Source of the DNA: Flavobacterium hydrocarbonoxydans
GTDB lineage: Bacteria > Bacteroidota > Bacteroidia > Flavobacteriales > Flavobacteriaceae
Assembly (NCBI RefSeq): GCF_009789235.1
Contig: NZ_WSTB01000008.1
Coordinates: forward strand, 124,001 to 188,000
Direction: 5' to 3'
DNA length: 64,000 nucleotides
The position numbers and the translations under genes were made by a program. Below are positions 1 to 9,638 of the stretch, one piece after another. The notes beneath the pieces were generated by a model. That model ran no database searches. It was not told the DNA's origin and worked only from the letters and a program-made list of their open reading frames with translations. Position 1 is the stretch's first letter; each line of letters begins with the position of its first letter.

Positions 1-19
1 AAATTGAGAGGCTTTTATG

Positions 20-90
20 TTGGTCTACAAGGACTCGAACCTTGAAAGACTGCACCAAAAACAGTTGTGTTACCATTACACCATAGACCA
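20..90 (-). tRNA. tRNA-Gln (anticodon TTG), copy 1
   Basis: Read on the minus strand, TGGTCTA and TAGACCA form the seven-base-pair acceptor stem, with discriminator A at position 20. The anticodon stem ACTGT/GCAGT encloses the loop TTTTGGT, giving anticodon TTG. GGTTCGAGTCC forms the T-arm loop region. CCA is not encoded. The gene is identical to the second copy 506 bp away. Confidence 0.95.
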
Positions 91-110
91 GCAATGCTGT
101 TAAGCGAGTG

Positions 111-141
111 CAAATTTAAAGCTTTTTTTAGTTTGCGCAAA
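111..141 (-). promoter_or_regulatory. Promoter of tRNA-Gln copy 1
   Basis: On the minus strand there is a TTTG -33 box (138-141), a 19-bp spacer and TAAATTTG (111-118), matching the Bacteroidota TTTG/TAnnTTTG promoter. It lies 21 bp upstream of the tRNA. Confidence 0.8.
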
Positions 142-147
142 CTTTTT

Positions 148-493
148 CGACAGAAGCACAAATAAATATTGATAAATCATTATTCCTCAACCTCTTTGTT
201 ACCTTTATTTTTTTTATCTAACCAATGAGACTTTAAAATCTATCCGCTTTAATACTATTTTCAAGCACTAAAAAGATTTTCGAACTAATCCTTAATTTTT
301 CCACACCCGAATTTACAGGAAAGAATGCAAATTCTTATCTAAGAATATTTTATAAAACATTGTATTCGCAAAGCTAAATCAATACAAAGCTTTGCGAACT
401 TTGCCTTTTATAAAAGCTAAGAGCAAAAAAACTTAGCGATCTCTGCGGTAAATTCCACACCTTTGATCTGCAAAAATTTTAAAATAAGCGCAT
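148..493. other. Intergenic stretch between the two tRNA units
   Basis: About 350 bp of AT-rich sequence. No open frame, tRNA, strong hairpin or recognised repeat was seen. The text around 370-440 (AAAGCTAA and similar) looks like degenerate intergenic filler. Confidence 0.5.
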
Positions 494-522
494 AAAAAAA
501 GCCTCTCGATTGAGAGGCTTTT
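494..522 (-). terminator. Rho-independent terminator of tRNA-Gln copy 2
   Basis: On the minus strand GCCTCTC, loop AATC and GAGAGGC form a seven-base-pair stem followed by seven T residues, immediately after the tRNA 3' end. The corresponding terminator of copy 1 is cut by the window start. Confidence 0.85.
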
Positions 523-525
523 ATG

Positions 526-596
526 TTGGTCTACAAGGACTCGAACCTTGAAAGACTGCACCAAAAACAGTTGTGTTACCATTACACCATAGACCA
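526..596 (-). tRNA. tRNA-Gln (anticodon TTG), copy 2
   Basis: Same 71-nt sequence as the first copy: acceptor stem TGGTCTA/TAGACCA, anticodon loop TTTTGGT, no encoded CCA. It has its own promoter and terminator, so the two genes are separate units rather than one tRNA operon. Confidence 0.95.
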
Positions 597-616
597 GCAA
601 TGCTGTTAAGCGAGTG

Positions 617-647
617 CAAATTTAAAGCTTTTTTTAGTTTGCGCAAA
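617..647 (-). promoter_or_regulatory. Promoter of tRNA-Gln copy 2
   Basis: On the minus strand TTTG (644-647), a 19-bp spacer and TAAATTTG (617-624) make a full Bacteroidota promoter, identical to that of copy 1. Confidence 0.8.
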
Positions 648-746
648 CTTTTTGGCCAAAAAAAATCATTTTTACTCATTTTTTTTATTCCAAAACACCT
701 AATATTTTCACAAGTGTTTTACAAACAGCGCCTTACTGCTATTAAA

Positions 747-754
747 TACATTTG
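747..754 (+). promoter_or_regulatory. Possible -7 box for the GT117-type gene
   Basis: TACATTTG matches TAnnTTTG and lies 88 bp before the start codon at 842. No clear TTTG is seen 17-22 bp upstream, so this is only a partial match. Confidence 0.35.
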
Positions 755-841
755 TAGAATTTTTTGTTAATGCTCGTTTCTTTAAACAAAAAAACATTTT
801 CTTTGTAAGATAGAAAACATACAAAATTTTAATACCTAAAT

Positions 842-3800
842 ATGGCACAATTCAATTTCAATAAATGGAATACAATTATTGGTTGGTTTGCATTTGCAAT
901 CGCTTTAATTACTTACACACTAACAGTTGAACCCACTATGAGCTTTTGGGATTGTGGCGAATACATTGCCACAGCTGCAAAACTTGAAGTAGGGCATCCG
1001 CCCGGAGCCCCTCTTTACCAAATGATGGGCGCATTTTTTGCCATGTTTGCAACAGATGACCAACATATAGCCTTAATGGTAAACATGATGTCTGTTTTCT
1101 CAAGCGCATTCACCATTTTATTTTTATTCTGGTCTTCCTCTATGGTTTTAAAGAAAATCATAGCTCGTTTTGCTGAAATCAATACTAATAATTCAATTGT
1201 AATTCTAGGAAGTTCTTTTATTGGTGCCCTTGCCTATACTTTTTCTGATAGTTTTTGGTATAATGCCGTTGAAGCCGAAGTTTATGCTATGGCATCCTTA
1301 TTAATAGCATTGCTTTTCTGGCTTGGACTTCGTTGGGAACAAGACATGAACACACCTAAAGGAAACAAATGGCTCTTAATTATTTCGCTTGTAGTAGGAC
1401 TTTCATTTGGAGTTCACTTTATGGCTTTATTGACCATTCCTGCAATTGGATTTTTATATTTTTTCAAAAACTATGAAAAAGTTACCGTAAAAAACTTTAT
1501 TATCGCCAATGTTGTAGTAATTGCCATTTTGTTATTCATTTTCAAATTACTTTTACCTTTAACAATGGCTTTCTTCGGGAAAACCGAAGTTTTCATGGTC
1601 AATAGCCTGGGATTACCATTTGATTCCGGAACTATTTTTGTTGCTTTATTATTTATAGCTTTCTTTTATTTTGGATTAAAATTCACCAAACAAAAAGGAT
1701 TGGTTTTCTACAATACTATTATTCTTTGTATTTTATTTATTTTAATTGGATTCTCAACCTGGTTTATGCTACCTGTTCGTGCTAACGCCAATACGGTAAT
1801 CAACGAAAATAAACCATCAGATGCTGCCGAGGTTTTAGCCTATTATAATCGTGAGCAATACGGTGTAAACCCCCTGTTTTATGGCCCTCAATATACCGAA
1901 GTTTTTTCAGGACTAGATGCTACCACTCCTTATTTAGACAAAAAACCTAACTACGAAAGAGATTATAAAACCGGTAAATACATTATTACCAATAACTTTA
2001 AAAATGCAGAACAAAATTCTGATGACAATCAGAAAACGATTTTGCCTAGAATGTGGAGTACCGAGCCTGGTCATATCGAAAATTACATCAATTTCTCGAA
2101 CCCGCCTCAGTTTAAAATCAATCCTAATTATCCTTATGAAGAGGATTTAGCACAATACGGGATTGATGCCAGCCAATTAACTGAAGAAGAATACAATAAA
2201 GCAATTGCGCAGTTAAGCAATGAGGTCGAAAAAACGGTTACTGAATTCAGACAAGCCTACGCGCAAAAGCAAATTGATAACGAAGGCTATGTTAAATTCT
2301 TAAGAAGTTATGAAAAATATTTAATTATCGAAAAACCAACAACCTCAGATAATTTCAGTTTTATGTTCGAATATCAATTTGGATATATGTACTGGAGATA
2401 TTTGATGTGGAACTTTGTCGGCCGTCAAAACGATATTCAGGGTAAATACGACAACCTTGACGGGAACTGGATTAGTGGAATCAAATTTATGGATTCATTG
2501 CATCTTGGACCTCAGGACAATTTACCTGCCGATGTTTTGAACAACAAAGGACGAAATGTATATTTCTTCCTGCCTTTTATCTTAGGATTAATTGGCTTGA
2601 TGTGGCACGCTAATAAAGATCTAAAAAGTTTTTACGTTCTTTTAGCCTTGTTTTTATTTACCGGAATTGCCTTAAAAATATACCTAAACGAAAGGCCTTT
2701 TGAACCTCGTGAAAGAGATTATGCACTAGTTGGCTCGTTTTATGTCTTTGCCATCTGGATTGGTTTTGGGGTGTATTCACTTTATGAAACCATTCAGAAA
2801 TACATTACCCCAAAAATAGCAGGACCAGTTATTCTTGCTGCAAGCTTTTTAGCAGCACCGGTTTTAATGGCTTCTCAAAACTGGGATGATCATGACAGAT
2901 CAAACAAATATACAGCTGTAGCAATGGCAAAAGCCTATTTGACTTCTTGTGATAAAAATGCCATATTATTTACCATCGGAGATAATGATACTTTCCCGCT
3001 TTGGTACGCACAAGAGATTGAACACATTCGTACCGATGTAAAAATCGTAAACACAAGTCTTTTCATGACGGATTGGTACATTGACCAAATGAAAGCCAAA
3101 TCATACGAATCTGATCCTCTGCCTATTTCATTTAAACATGATGAATATGTGGGTGACAAACTAGACTACGTCGCGTATATCCAAAAAGTAGAATCCCGTC
3201 TGGATATTAAAGATTTCCTGAGTTTTATCAAGCATCCAAAATCTACTGTAGGTTTACAAAACGGTCAAACGATTCATTATTATCCGACCAATAAAATCAG
3301 ACTTACAATTGATAAAAACAAGATCATTCAAAACAAAGTTGTCAATCCTAAATACAATGATTCGATTGTTCCATATATCGACATTGACATCAAAGGAAGC
3401 GCTTTGTATAAAAACCGTTTGATGATGTTGGACATTTTGGCTAATAACGACTGGAAAAGACCTATCTATTTTAGCGGAGGAGCTTTTGACGACGAAGATT
3501 ACTTATGGATGAAAGATTTTCTTCAATTGGATGGAATGGTTTACAAATTAGTTCCAATCAGAAACACTCCTTCTAAAGAGGGCGGACCAATGGATATGGG
3601 TCAAATTGACGCTGATAAGATGTATAATATTGTAATGAAATGGGATTGGGGTAATAGTAATGGAAACATTTATCACGACCCAGAGACCAGACGCAACAGC
3701 ATTACCTACAGAACTAATCTTTCAAGATTAATGAATCAGCTAATTGAAGAAGGTAAAATTGACAAAGCTAAAAACGTCATTAATTTAGCTCTGACCAAAA

Positions 3801-4117
3801 TGCCTTTGGATGAATATGGCTATTATTCACTAGTAGAGCCTTTCGCCGATGGTTATTACAAAGTTGGAGATGCCACAAAAGCACGTGCTTTATTAGATCA
3901 GTTAGTTGTAAAATACAAAGAGAATCTGAATTATTATGCCACGCTAAATGCAGTAGATCAAAATGATTTAACTATTGACATCATTACAGATATCGAACGT
4001 TACAGAGGCTTATTATTTGTTATGAAAACTTACGACAAGCCGTTCTATGAAAAACATAAAGTAGCTTTTAATACTTACATCAATGTTTTTGAACGTTTTA
4101 GAAGAGACAAAGAATAA
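842..4117 (+). CDS. GT117-type (DUF2723/TMEM260-like) membrane glycosyltransferase
   Basis: A 1091-residue integral membrane protein of the DUF2723 family, which is placed with GT-C fold glycosyltransferases related to TMEM260 (protein O-mannosyltransferase-like). The first helix (about 13-30) is followed by an acidic loop WDCGE (36-40) and GHPPGAP (51-57); acidic residues in this first loop are typical of GT-C catalysis. Many further hydrophobic helices lie between about 80 and 330 and between 570 and 690. The C-terminal third is soluble and ends in helical, TPR-like sequence. The likely role is transfer of a sugar from a lipid carrier to proteins at the periplasmic face. The substrate cannot be read from the sequence. 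It is a single-gene unit ended by a strong terminator. Confidence 0.85.
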   Translation: MAQFNFNKWNTIIGWFAFAIALITYTLTVEPTMSFWDCGEYIATAAKLEVGHPPGAPLYQMMGAFFAMFATDDQHIALMVNMMSVFSSAFTILFLFWSSSMVLKKIIARFAEINTNNSIVILGSSFIGALAYTFSDSFWYNAVEAEVYAMASLLIALLFWLGLRWEQDMNTPKGNKWLLIISLVVGLSFGVHFMALLTIPAIGFLYFFKNYEKVTVKNFIIANVVVIAILLFIFKLLLPLTMAFFGKTEVFMVNSLGLPFDSGTIFVALLFIAFFYFGLKFTKQKGLVFYNTIILCILFILIGFSTWFMLPVRANANTVINENKPSDAAEVLAYYNREQYGVNPLFYGPQYTEVFSGLDATTPYLDKKPNYERDYKTGKYIITNNFKNAEQNSDDNQKTILPRMWSTEPGHIENYINFSNPPQFKINPNYPYEEDLAQYGIDASQLTEEEYNKAIAQLSNEVEKTVTEFRQAYAQKQIDNEGYVKFLRSYEKYLIIEKPTTSDNFSFMFEYQFGYMYWRYLMWNFVGRQNDIQGKYDNLDGNWISGIKFMDSLHLGPQDNLPADVLNNKGRNVYFFLPFILGLIGLMWHANKDLKSFYVLLALFLFTGIALKIYLNERPFEPRERDYALVGSFYVFAIWIGFGVYSLYETIQKYITPKIAGPVILAASFLAAPVLMASQNWDDHDRSNKYTAVAMAKAYLTSCDKNAILFTIGDNDTFPLWYAQEIEHIRTDVKIVNTSLFMTDWYIDQMKAKSYESDPLPISFKHDEYVGDKLDYVAYIQKVESRLDIKDFLSFIKHPKSTVGLQNGQTIHYYPTNKIRLTIDKNKIIQNKVVNPKYNDSIVPYIDIDIKGSALYKNRLMMLDILANNDWKRPIYFSGGAFDDEDYLWMKDFLQLDGMVYKLVPIRNTPSKEGGPMDMGQIDADKMYNIVMKWDWGNSNGNIYHDPETRRNSITYRTNLSRLMNQLIEEGKIDKAKNVINLALTKMPLDEYGYYSLVEPFADGYYKVGDATKARALLDQLVVKYKENLNYYATLNAVDQNDLTIDIITDIERYRGLLFVMKTYDKPFYEKHKVAFNTYINVFERFRRDKE

Positions 4118-4143
4118 ATATCAAATTCAAATAAAACAAAAAA

Positions 4144-4181
4144 ATGCAGCACTACTTTTTAATAGTGTTGCATTTTTTTTT
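4144..4181 (+). terminator. Terminator after the GT117-type gene
   Basis: ATGCAGCACTA (4144-4154) pairs with TAGTGTTGCAT (4163-4173) with one G-T pair, followed by a run of eight to nine T residues. Confidence 0.85.
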
Positions 4182-4288
4182 ACATCTTACTTATGCAAAA
4201 TTTGCTATTGGCTTTTCTTTTTTCAATAAATAAAATTTCGTAACTTTAGTACAGTTTTAATAATTTACTTATCAAAAAAAACAGTACC

Positions 4289-4927
4289 ATGAGTTTCTAC
4301 TGGGTAAAAACGAACGCATTTATCAAAAGAGTATTTTCTAAATATTGCTGGGACATTCCCAATAATGAAAAGAAAATATACCTAACTTTTGATGATGGAC
4401 CAACACCTGAAGTAACCAATTGGGTTTTGGATGAATTAAAAAAATACGAAGCAAAAGCAACTTTTTTCTGCATCGGAAAAAATATAAATTCTAATCCTGA
4501 ATTGTTTTTAAAAATTAAAAGCGAAAATCATTCGATAGGAAACCACACTTTTAATCATCTTAACGGCTGGAAAAGCGGCACTGATGATTATATAAAAAAT
4601 GTAACTGATTGTGCCGAGATATTAAAAAAAGAAAAAACGACTACTTCATTATTATTTCGTCCACCTTACGGAAGAATCAAAAAAGAGCAATCTAAAGTTT
4701 TACGCAAACTAGGTTATAAGATTATTATGTGGGATGTTTTAAGTGCCGATTTTGACAGAAATATTACGCCTGAAAAATGTCTTGAAAATGTAGTGAAAAA
4801 TGTAAAATCAGGCAGTGTGATTGTTTTTCATGACAGCATAAAAGCTTCACAAAATCTTAAATTTGCGCTACCTAAAACATTAGATTTCTTAAATAAAAAG
4901 GGATTTGTATTTGATGTAATCCGATAA
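4289..4927 (+). CDS. Polysaccharide deacetylase (NodB homology, CE4)
   Basis: A 212-residue protein consisting of one NodB domain. The motifs are in order: TFDDGP (33-38, catalytic base and metal Asp), HTFNH (86-90, metal-binding His pair), RPPYGR (124-129) and a late VFHD (about 177-180). The family removes N- or O-acetyl groups from peptidoglycan, chitin-like or other polysaccharides with a divalent metal. No clear signal peptide is seen, although residues 1-20 are moderately hydrophobic and basic, so the location is uncertain. It converges with the thioredoxin-fold gene, with two bases between the stop codons. A weak TAACTTTA box lies about 40 bp upstream. Confidence 0.88.
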   Translation: MSFYWVKTNAFIKRVFSKYCWDIPNNEKKIYLTFDDGPTPEVTNWVLDELKKYEAKATFFCIGKNINSNPELFLKIKSENHSIGNHTFNHLNGWKSGTDDYIKNVTDCAEILKKEKTTTSLLFRPPYGRIKKEQSKVLRKLGYKIIMWDVLSADFDRNITPEKCLENVVKNVKSGSVIVFHDSIKASQNLKFALPKTLDFLNKKGFVFDVIR

Positions 4928-4929
4928 AA

Positions 4930-5226
4930 CTACAACTGTTCCTGAACAAGACCAATAATCGTGTTGGCATCTAACTCACCAGATTGTCTCCAGATCATCT
5001 GTCCGTCTTTATAAATCATTAAAGTCGGAAGTCCTTTTATACGAAGAGCATCGGCCAGTTCTTGATTTTTATCGACATCTATTTTGATCACTTTAGCTTT
5101 ATCACCAAGTGCTGCCGCTACATCCTTAATTACAGGGTGCATGGATACAGAAGATTCGTTCCAGTCTGTGTAAAAGTCAATTAACACAGGGACATGAGCA
5201 TTTATTAGTTCTCCAAATTTTGACAT
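4930..5226 (-). CDS. Thioredoxin-fold protein lacking the CXXC active site
   Basis: A 98-residue single-domain thioredoxin fold. The usual WCGPC is replaced by WNESS (22-26), so both redox cysteines are missing, and no other cysteine occurs in the protein. The cis-proline region GLPTLMIYK (65-73, P67) and the FYTDW strand are well kept. It therefore cannot act as a dithiol oxidoreductase. A chaperone or scaffold role, as for other thioredoxin-like proteins without cysteines, is an inference. The minus-strand sequence was read directly over the active-site codons and shows no frameshift. Confidence 0.85.
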   Translation of the reverse strand: MSKFGELINAHVPVLIDFYTDWNESSVSMHPVIKDVAAALGDKAKVIKIDVDKNQELADALRIKGLPTLMIYKDGQMIWRQSGELDANTIIGLVQEQL

Positions 5227-5299
5227 AAAACCAAAAATTTAATTTTTTTAATCTACTAAAAAGAGATAAACATTCTACAAATGTAGCATTTTTACCGAA

Positions 5300-6535
5300 T
5301 TAAGCCACATTGTTCCCTTTTTTTAGTTCAATAACCGTGATTTCTGGCATAATTCCCACACGACCCGGATACGCATGAAAACCAAAACCGCGATTAACAT
5401 AAACATATCTTCCCACGTTTTCGTATAAACCAGCCCATTGTTTATAAACGTATTGTGCCAAACTCCATTTAAAATAGCCCGGAATTTCAATGCCAAATTG
5501 CATTCCGTGTGTGTGTCCTGAAAGCGTTAGATGAAAATTCTTTGGATGGTTTTTAATTTCATATTCCCAATGACTCGGATCATGACTCATAACCACCTTA
5601 AAATCTTCCTGAGCGACATTTTGCGAAGCTTTGTTTAAATCTCCCGCTTTTTTAAAATTATGACCCCAATTCTCCACTCCTATCAACGCAATTTTATCAT
5701 CGCCTTTTTGAATGTAAGCATGTTCATTCAATAAAAGATTAAAACCAATTTGGCCGTATAATTTTTTTATTTCCTGAAAATTTTCGTTTTTCTCTTTTTC
5801 TGATGGCCACGTAACATATTCGCCATAATCGTGATTTCCGAGAACAGAGAACTTTCCGTGTTTATAATTTTTTATTCTATTAAAAGAATTTATCCAGGGA
5901 TGCATTTCTTTGGCGTGCGTATTCACTATATCACCCGTAAACAAAATCATATCAGAGTCTTGCTCGTTTATCAGATCTATCGCATAATTTATTTTTTCCG
6001 GATTATCAAAACTTCCACTGTGAACGTCTGAAATCTGAGTGATTTTAAAACCATCAAAAGCAGCTGGTAAATCTGGAAAAAAAATAGTCTGTTTGAAAAC
6101 TTTGTAATTGTATTTCCCTTCAAAAATTCCATAAATCAAAGATAAAAAAGGAACAGCAGCCAATCCTAAAGCAATCTGACTGATAAACTTTCGCCTGTCT
6201 GGCATTATTTCCTTTCGGGGAGCATTGTACATACAATAATTCAGGATACTGGCTCCTATTCTAAAAATATCTTCACCTAATAAAACTATAGTTATGACAA
6301 TTTTTGGCACATAAACCAACAGCATCAACCCCATTGTAAACATGGTTTGCTTGGTTTGTCCAACAGAACGGTCAAATTGCGTAAAGGAATAAACGATAAA
6401 AACTAAAAGCAGTAAACTTATAATCTGATAGCTTACCAAAACCCAACGCAGCTTAATTAAAGTTCGGAGAGCCTGATAAGAATATATTTCAACAAATAAA
6501 AAAAGAGCACAAAGAATTAGAAAGCGAACAATCAT
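5300..6535 (-). CDS. Membrane-anchored metallophosphoesterase
   Basis: A 411-residue protein with four hydrophobic segments in the first 140 residues followed by a calcineurin-like phosphoesterase domain. The metal-binding motifs are all present: ISDVHSG (D170, H172), FTGDIVN, LGNHDYGEY, SHDPSHWE and LSGHTHGMQFG. The layout matches the YaeI/YkuE-like family of membrane phosphoesterases, whose members can act on UDP-sugar lipids; the substrate here is unknown. A twin-arginine-like RRKF (114-117) precedes the fourth hydrophobic segment. Transcribed divergently from polA. Confidence 0.88.
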   Translation of the reverse strand: MIVRFLILCALFLFVEIYSYQALRTLIKLRWVLVSYQIISLLLLVFIVYSFTQFDRSVGQTKQTMFTMGLMLLVYVPKIVITIVLLGEDIFRIGASILNYCMYNAPRKEIMPDRRKFISQIALGLAAVPFLSLIYGIFEGKYNYKVFKQTIFFPDLPAAFDGFKITQISDVHSGSFDNPEKINYAIDLINEQDSDMILFTGDIVNTHAKEMHPWINSFNRIKNYKHGKFSVLGNHDYGEYVTWPSEKEKNENFQEIKKLYGQIGFNLLLNEHAYIQKGDDKIALIGVENWGHNFKKAGDLNKASQNVAQEDFKVVMSHDPSHWEYEIKNHPKNFHLTLSGHTHGMQFGIEIPGYFKWSLAQYVYKQWAGLYENVGRYVYVNRGFGFHAYPGRVGIMPEITVIELKKGNNVA

Positions 6536-6733
6536 TGATTAAAATTTTTGAACAAAGTAACAAAGAATGATGAATTGATTGCTTTATATTATCAAAATTT
6601 TAACTAGAAATCCATACATTTTTTGACAAATTCAACAGCTGATTTAAATTAAGTTTAAAGTGCAATATAATTTCAAACAACAAATTCGTTTTTAAAACCC
6701 AATTGCTTATTTTTACAGACTAATATTTTTTTT

Positions 6734-9580
6734 ATGTCAACTCAAAAACGTCTTTTTCTTCTCGATGCTTACGCCTTAATTTTTCGTGGTTATTATGCCT
6801 TCATAAAAAATCCGCGAATCAACTCAAAAGGAATGGACACATCCGCTATCATGGGTTTTATGAACTCCCTTTTGGATGTTATTAAACGTGAAAAACCAGA
6901 TCATTTGGCCGTTGCTTTTGATAAAGGAGGAAGTCAGTTAAGAAACGAAATATTTCCTGAATACAAGGCAAACCGCGACGTAACTCCCGAAGCCATAAAA
7001 ATTGCCGTTCCTTATATCTGCGAGTTATTGAAAGCGATGCACATTCCGATCATTGAAGTGGCGGGTTTTGAAGCCGATGACTTAATTGGAACCATTGCCA
7101 AACAAGCCGAAAAAGAAAATTATCAGGTTTTTATGGTAACGCCCGATAAGGATTTTGCACAATTGGTTTCTGAAAACATCTTTATGTACAAACCTGCCCG
7201 TATGGGTAACGGAATCGAAATTTGGGGCGTTCCGGAAGTTTTAGCAAAATTTGAAATTGAAAGACCTGAGCAGGTAATTGATTTTCTTGGAATGATGGGC
7301 GATGCTGCCGATAACATTCCAGGACTTCCGGGTGTTGGTGAAGTAACAGCTAAAAAGCTTTTGAAAGAATTTGGCACAATGGAAAATCTTTTAGCTAATA
7401 CAGACAAGCTAAAAGGAAAAATGAAAGAAAATATCGAAGCCAACAAAGAAAAAGGTTTGTTGTCTAAAACCCTCGCAACGATATTATTAGATTGTCCCGT
7501 AACTTTTAACGAAGCTGACTACGAATTAACGCGTCCTGACATCGAAAAAACTGATGCTATTTTTCAGGAACTGGAATTCAGAAGAATGGCAGAACAATTT
7601 GATAATTTATTTAAAGTGGGTGGTGGAAATGAATTAGCAACTACAGCTCCGGCTTCGGATGCTAAATTATATAAAAAACCACAAGCCAAAAACGAAGATC
7701 AATTCGATCTTTTTGGCGGAGGAAATTCTGAAGAAGAAACAGAAACTACCCGAGCTTCGTTTTACAATACTTTAGAGAATACACCACACTCCTATCAAGC
7801 CATTCAGGGCGATTTGGGTATAAAATTGCTTTTACAAAATTTACAAAATCAGACTTCGGTTTGTTTTGATACTGAGACGACCGGCTTAGATGCTTTGCAC
7901 GCTGAATTAGTCGGAATTGCATTTTCTTATGAAAAAGGAAAAGGCTTTTACGTTCCTTTCCCGGAAAATCAGGAAGAAGCTCAAACTTTGATTGAAAAAT
8001 TCAGACCTTTTTTCGAAAATGAAACTATCGAAAAAATTGGTCAGAACTTAAAATATGATTTAAAAATACTTTCTAATTACGGAATTTCGGTAAAAGGAAA
8101 ATTGTTCGACACCATGATTGCGCATTATTTGATTAATCCTGATATGCGTCATAATATGGATATTTTATCGGAAACGTATTTGAAATATGCACCAAAATCT
8201 ATTGAAACTTTAATTGGTAAAAAAGGTAAAAATCAAATTTCGATGCGCGATGTTGCCATCGAAGACATCAAAGAATATGCTGCCGAAGATGCTGATGTAA
8301 CGTTTCAACTAAAAGAAATTTTCACATCCGAATTAGACAAAACCGAAACTAAAAAGCTTTTTGACGAAATCGAAATTCCGTTAGTAACTGTTTTGGCCGA
8401 TATGGAAACAGAAGGAATTCGTCTGGATGTTGACTTCTTAAAACAGATGTCAACCGAAATGGAAGTTGAAATTAAATCTTTGGAACAAAAAATCTACGAA
8501 ACAGCTGGCGAGAAATTCAACCTGGCTTCTCCAAAACAATTGGGAGATATTTTATTTGACAAGCTAAAAATTGGCGGAGCAAAGCAAAAGAAAACCAAAA
8601 CAGGTCAGTACGCAACTGGCGAGGAAGTATTGTCGTATTTAGCCAATGACCATCCTATTGTGAAAGAAATTCTGGACTGGAGACAAATGGTAAAATTACA
8701 AAGCACTTATATTTTGGCTTTGCCAGAACAAGTTGATAAAAAAACATTACGTGTTCACACCGATTATATGCAAACTGTTGCGGCTACAGGACGTCTGAGC
8801 TCTAATAATCCAAACTTGCAAAACATTCCGATTCGTACCGAAAGAGGGCGTCAGATTCGTAAAGCTTTTGTAGCCCGTGACGAAAATCACACCTTGATTT
8901 CTGCCGATTACTCGCAAATAGAACTTCGAATTATCGCTGCCTTAAGTGGTGAAGAAAATATGATTGCCGCTTTTAAAAACGGAGAAGACATTCACAAAGC
9001 AACTGCTGCCAAAGTTTTTGATGTGCCGTTGGATGAAGTTTCACGAGAGCAAAGAAGCAACGCCAAAACTGTAAACTTTGGAATTATATATGGTGTTTCA
9101 GCTTTTGGATTGAGTAATCAGACTTCGTTGTCTCGTAGTGAAAGTGCTGCTTTGATTGAAGCGTATTATAAAACCTATCCACGTTTGAAATCATACATTC
9201 AGGAACAAATAGAATTCGCACGCGAAAATGGTTATGTACAAACGATTTTAGGTCGTCGTCGATATTTAAAAGACATCAACTCAGCAAATGCCGTTGTTCG
9301 TAGCGCTGCCGAAAGAAACGCCGTAAACGCACCAATTCAGGGAAGTGCCGCCGATGTGATAAAAATTGCGATGATTAACATTCATAAAAAACTAAAAGGC
9401 GACAACTGGAAGTCTAAAATGCTGCTTCAGGTACATGATGAGCTTGTGTTTGATGTGCATAATGATGAGTTAGAAAAAATTCAGCCGATGATCAAACACG
9501 AGATGGAAAATGCTTTTATGATGAGCGTTCCGCTAGATGTTGAACTTGGTTTGGGTAAAGACTGGCTGGAAGCGCACTGA
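6734..9580 (+). CDS. polA: DNA polymerase I
   Basis: A 948-residue three-domain enzyme for gap filling, Okazaki fragment processing and repair. The 5'-3' exonuclease domain (about 1-290) starts at LLDAYALIFRGYYAF and has the acidic metal cluster and the GLPGVGEVTA helix-hairpin-helix. The 3'-5' exonuclease domain keeps its catalytic residues (DTETTG, D379 and E381), so proofreading should be active. The polymerase domain has motif A SADYSQIELR (about 722-731), the O-helix region RSNAKTVNFGIIYG, and motif C QVHDELVF (about residue 900). Length matches the family. It forms its own unit. Confidence 0.97.
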   Translation: MSTQKRLFLLDAYALIFRGYYAFIKNPRINSKGMDTSAIMGFMNSLLDVIKREKPDHLAVAFDKGGSQLRNEIFPEYKANRDVTPEAIKIAVPYICELLKAMHIPIIEVAGFEADDLIGTIAKQAEKENYQVFMVTPDKDFAQLVSENIFMYKPARMGNGIEIWGVPEVLAKFEIERPEQVIDFLGMMGDAADNIPGLPGVGEVTAKKLLKEFGTMENLLANTDKLKGKMKENIEANKEKGLLSKTLATILLDCPVTFNEADYELTRPDIEKTDAIFQELEFRRMAEQFDNLFKVGGGNELATTAPASDAKLYKKPQAKNEDQFDLFGGGNSEEETETTRASFYNTLENTPHSYQAIQGDLGIKLLLQNLQNQTSVCFDTETTGLDALHAELVGIAFSYEKGKGFYVPFPENQEEAQTLIEKFRPFFENETIEKIGQNLKYDLKILSNYGISVKGKLFDTMIAHYLINPDMRHNMDILSETYLKYAPKSIETLIGKKGKNQISMRDVAIEDIKEYAAEDADVTFQLKEIFTSELDKTETKKLFDEIEIPLVTVLADMETEGIRLDVDFLKQMSTEMEVEIKSLEQKIYETAGEKFNLASPKQLGDILFDKLKIGGAKQKKTKTGQYATGEEVLSYLANDHPIVKEILDWRQMVKLQSTYILALPEQVDKKTLRVHTDYMQTVAATGRLSSNNPNLQNIPIRTERGRQIRKAFVARDENHTLISADYSQIELRIIAALSGEENMIAAFKNGEDIHKATAAKVFDVPLDEVSREQRSNAKTVNFGIIYGVSAFGLSNQTSLSRSESAALIEAYYKTYPRLKSYIQEQIEFARENGYVQTILGRRRYLKDINSANAVVRSAAERNAVNAPIQGSAADVIKIAMINIHKKLKGDNWKSKMLLQVHDELVFDVHNDELEKIQPMIKHEMENAFMMSVPLDVELGLGKDWLEAH

Positions 9581-9582
9581 TA

Positions 9583-9612
9583 ATTTTAGATTTTAGAGTG
9601 TAGATTTTCTTA
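9583..9612 (+). repeat. Short heptamer-type repeat after polA
   Basis: TTTTAGA is repeated twice in tandem and followed by a degenerate GTGTAGA unit, just downstream of the polA stop. This is the same motif family (AAATCTA in the other orientation) seen at 24.1, 30.5 and 47.0 kb. Confidence 0.6.
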
Positions 9613-9638
9613 TAAACCACGCAAGCAATAAACGATTA

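Larger units (their letters stand above)
3..653. repeat. Direct duplication carrying both tRNA-Gln units
   Basis: Positions 3-147 and 509-653 are identical over 145 bp. The shared segment holds half of the terminator, the whole tRNA and its promoter. The copies diverge abruptly on the upstream side after the TTTG box, so the duplicated unit is one complete transcription unit. Confidence 0.9.

Noticed and set aside
573..770. 65-codon open frame on the plus strand starting MLPLHHRP
   Set aside because: It overlaps the tRNA-Gln gene and its promoter on the other strand; the first codons are antisense tRNA sequence.
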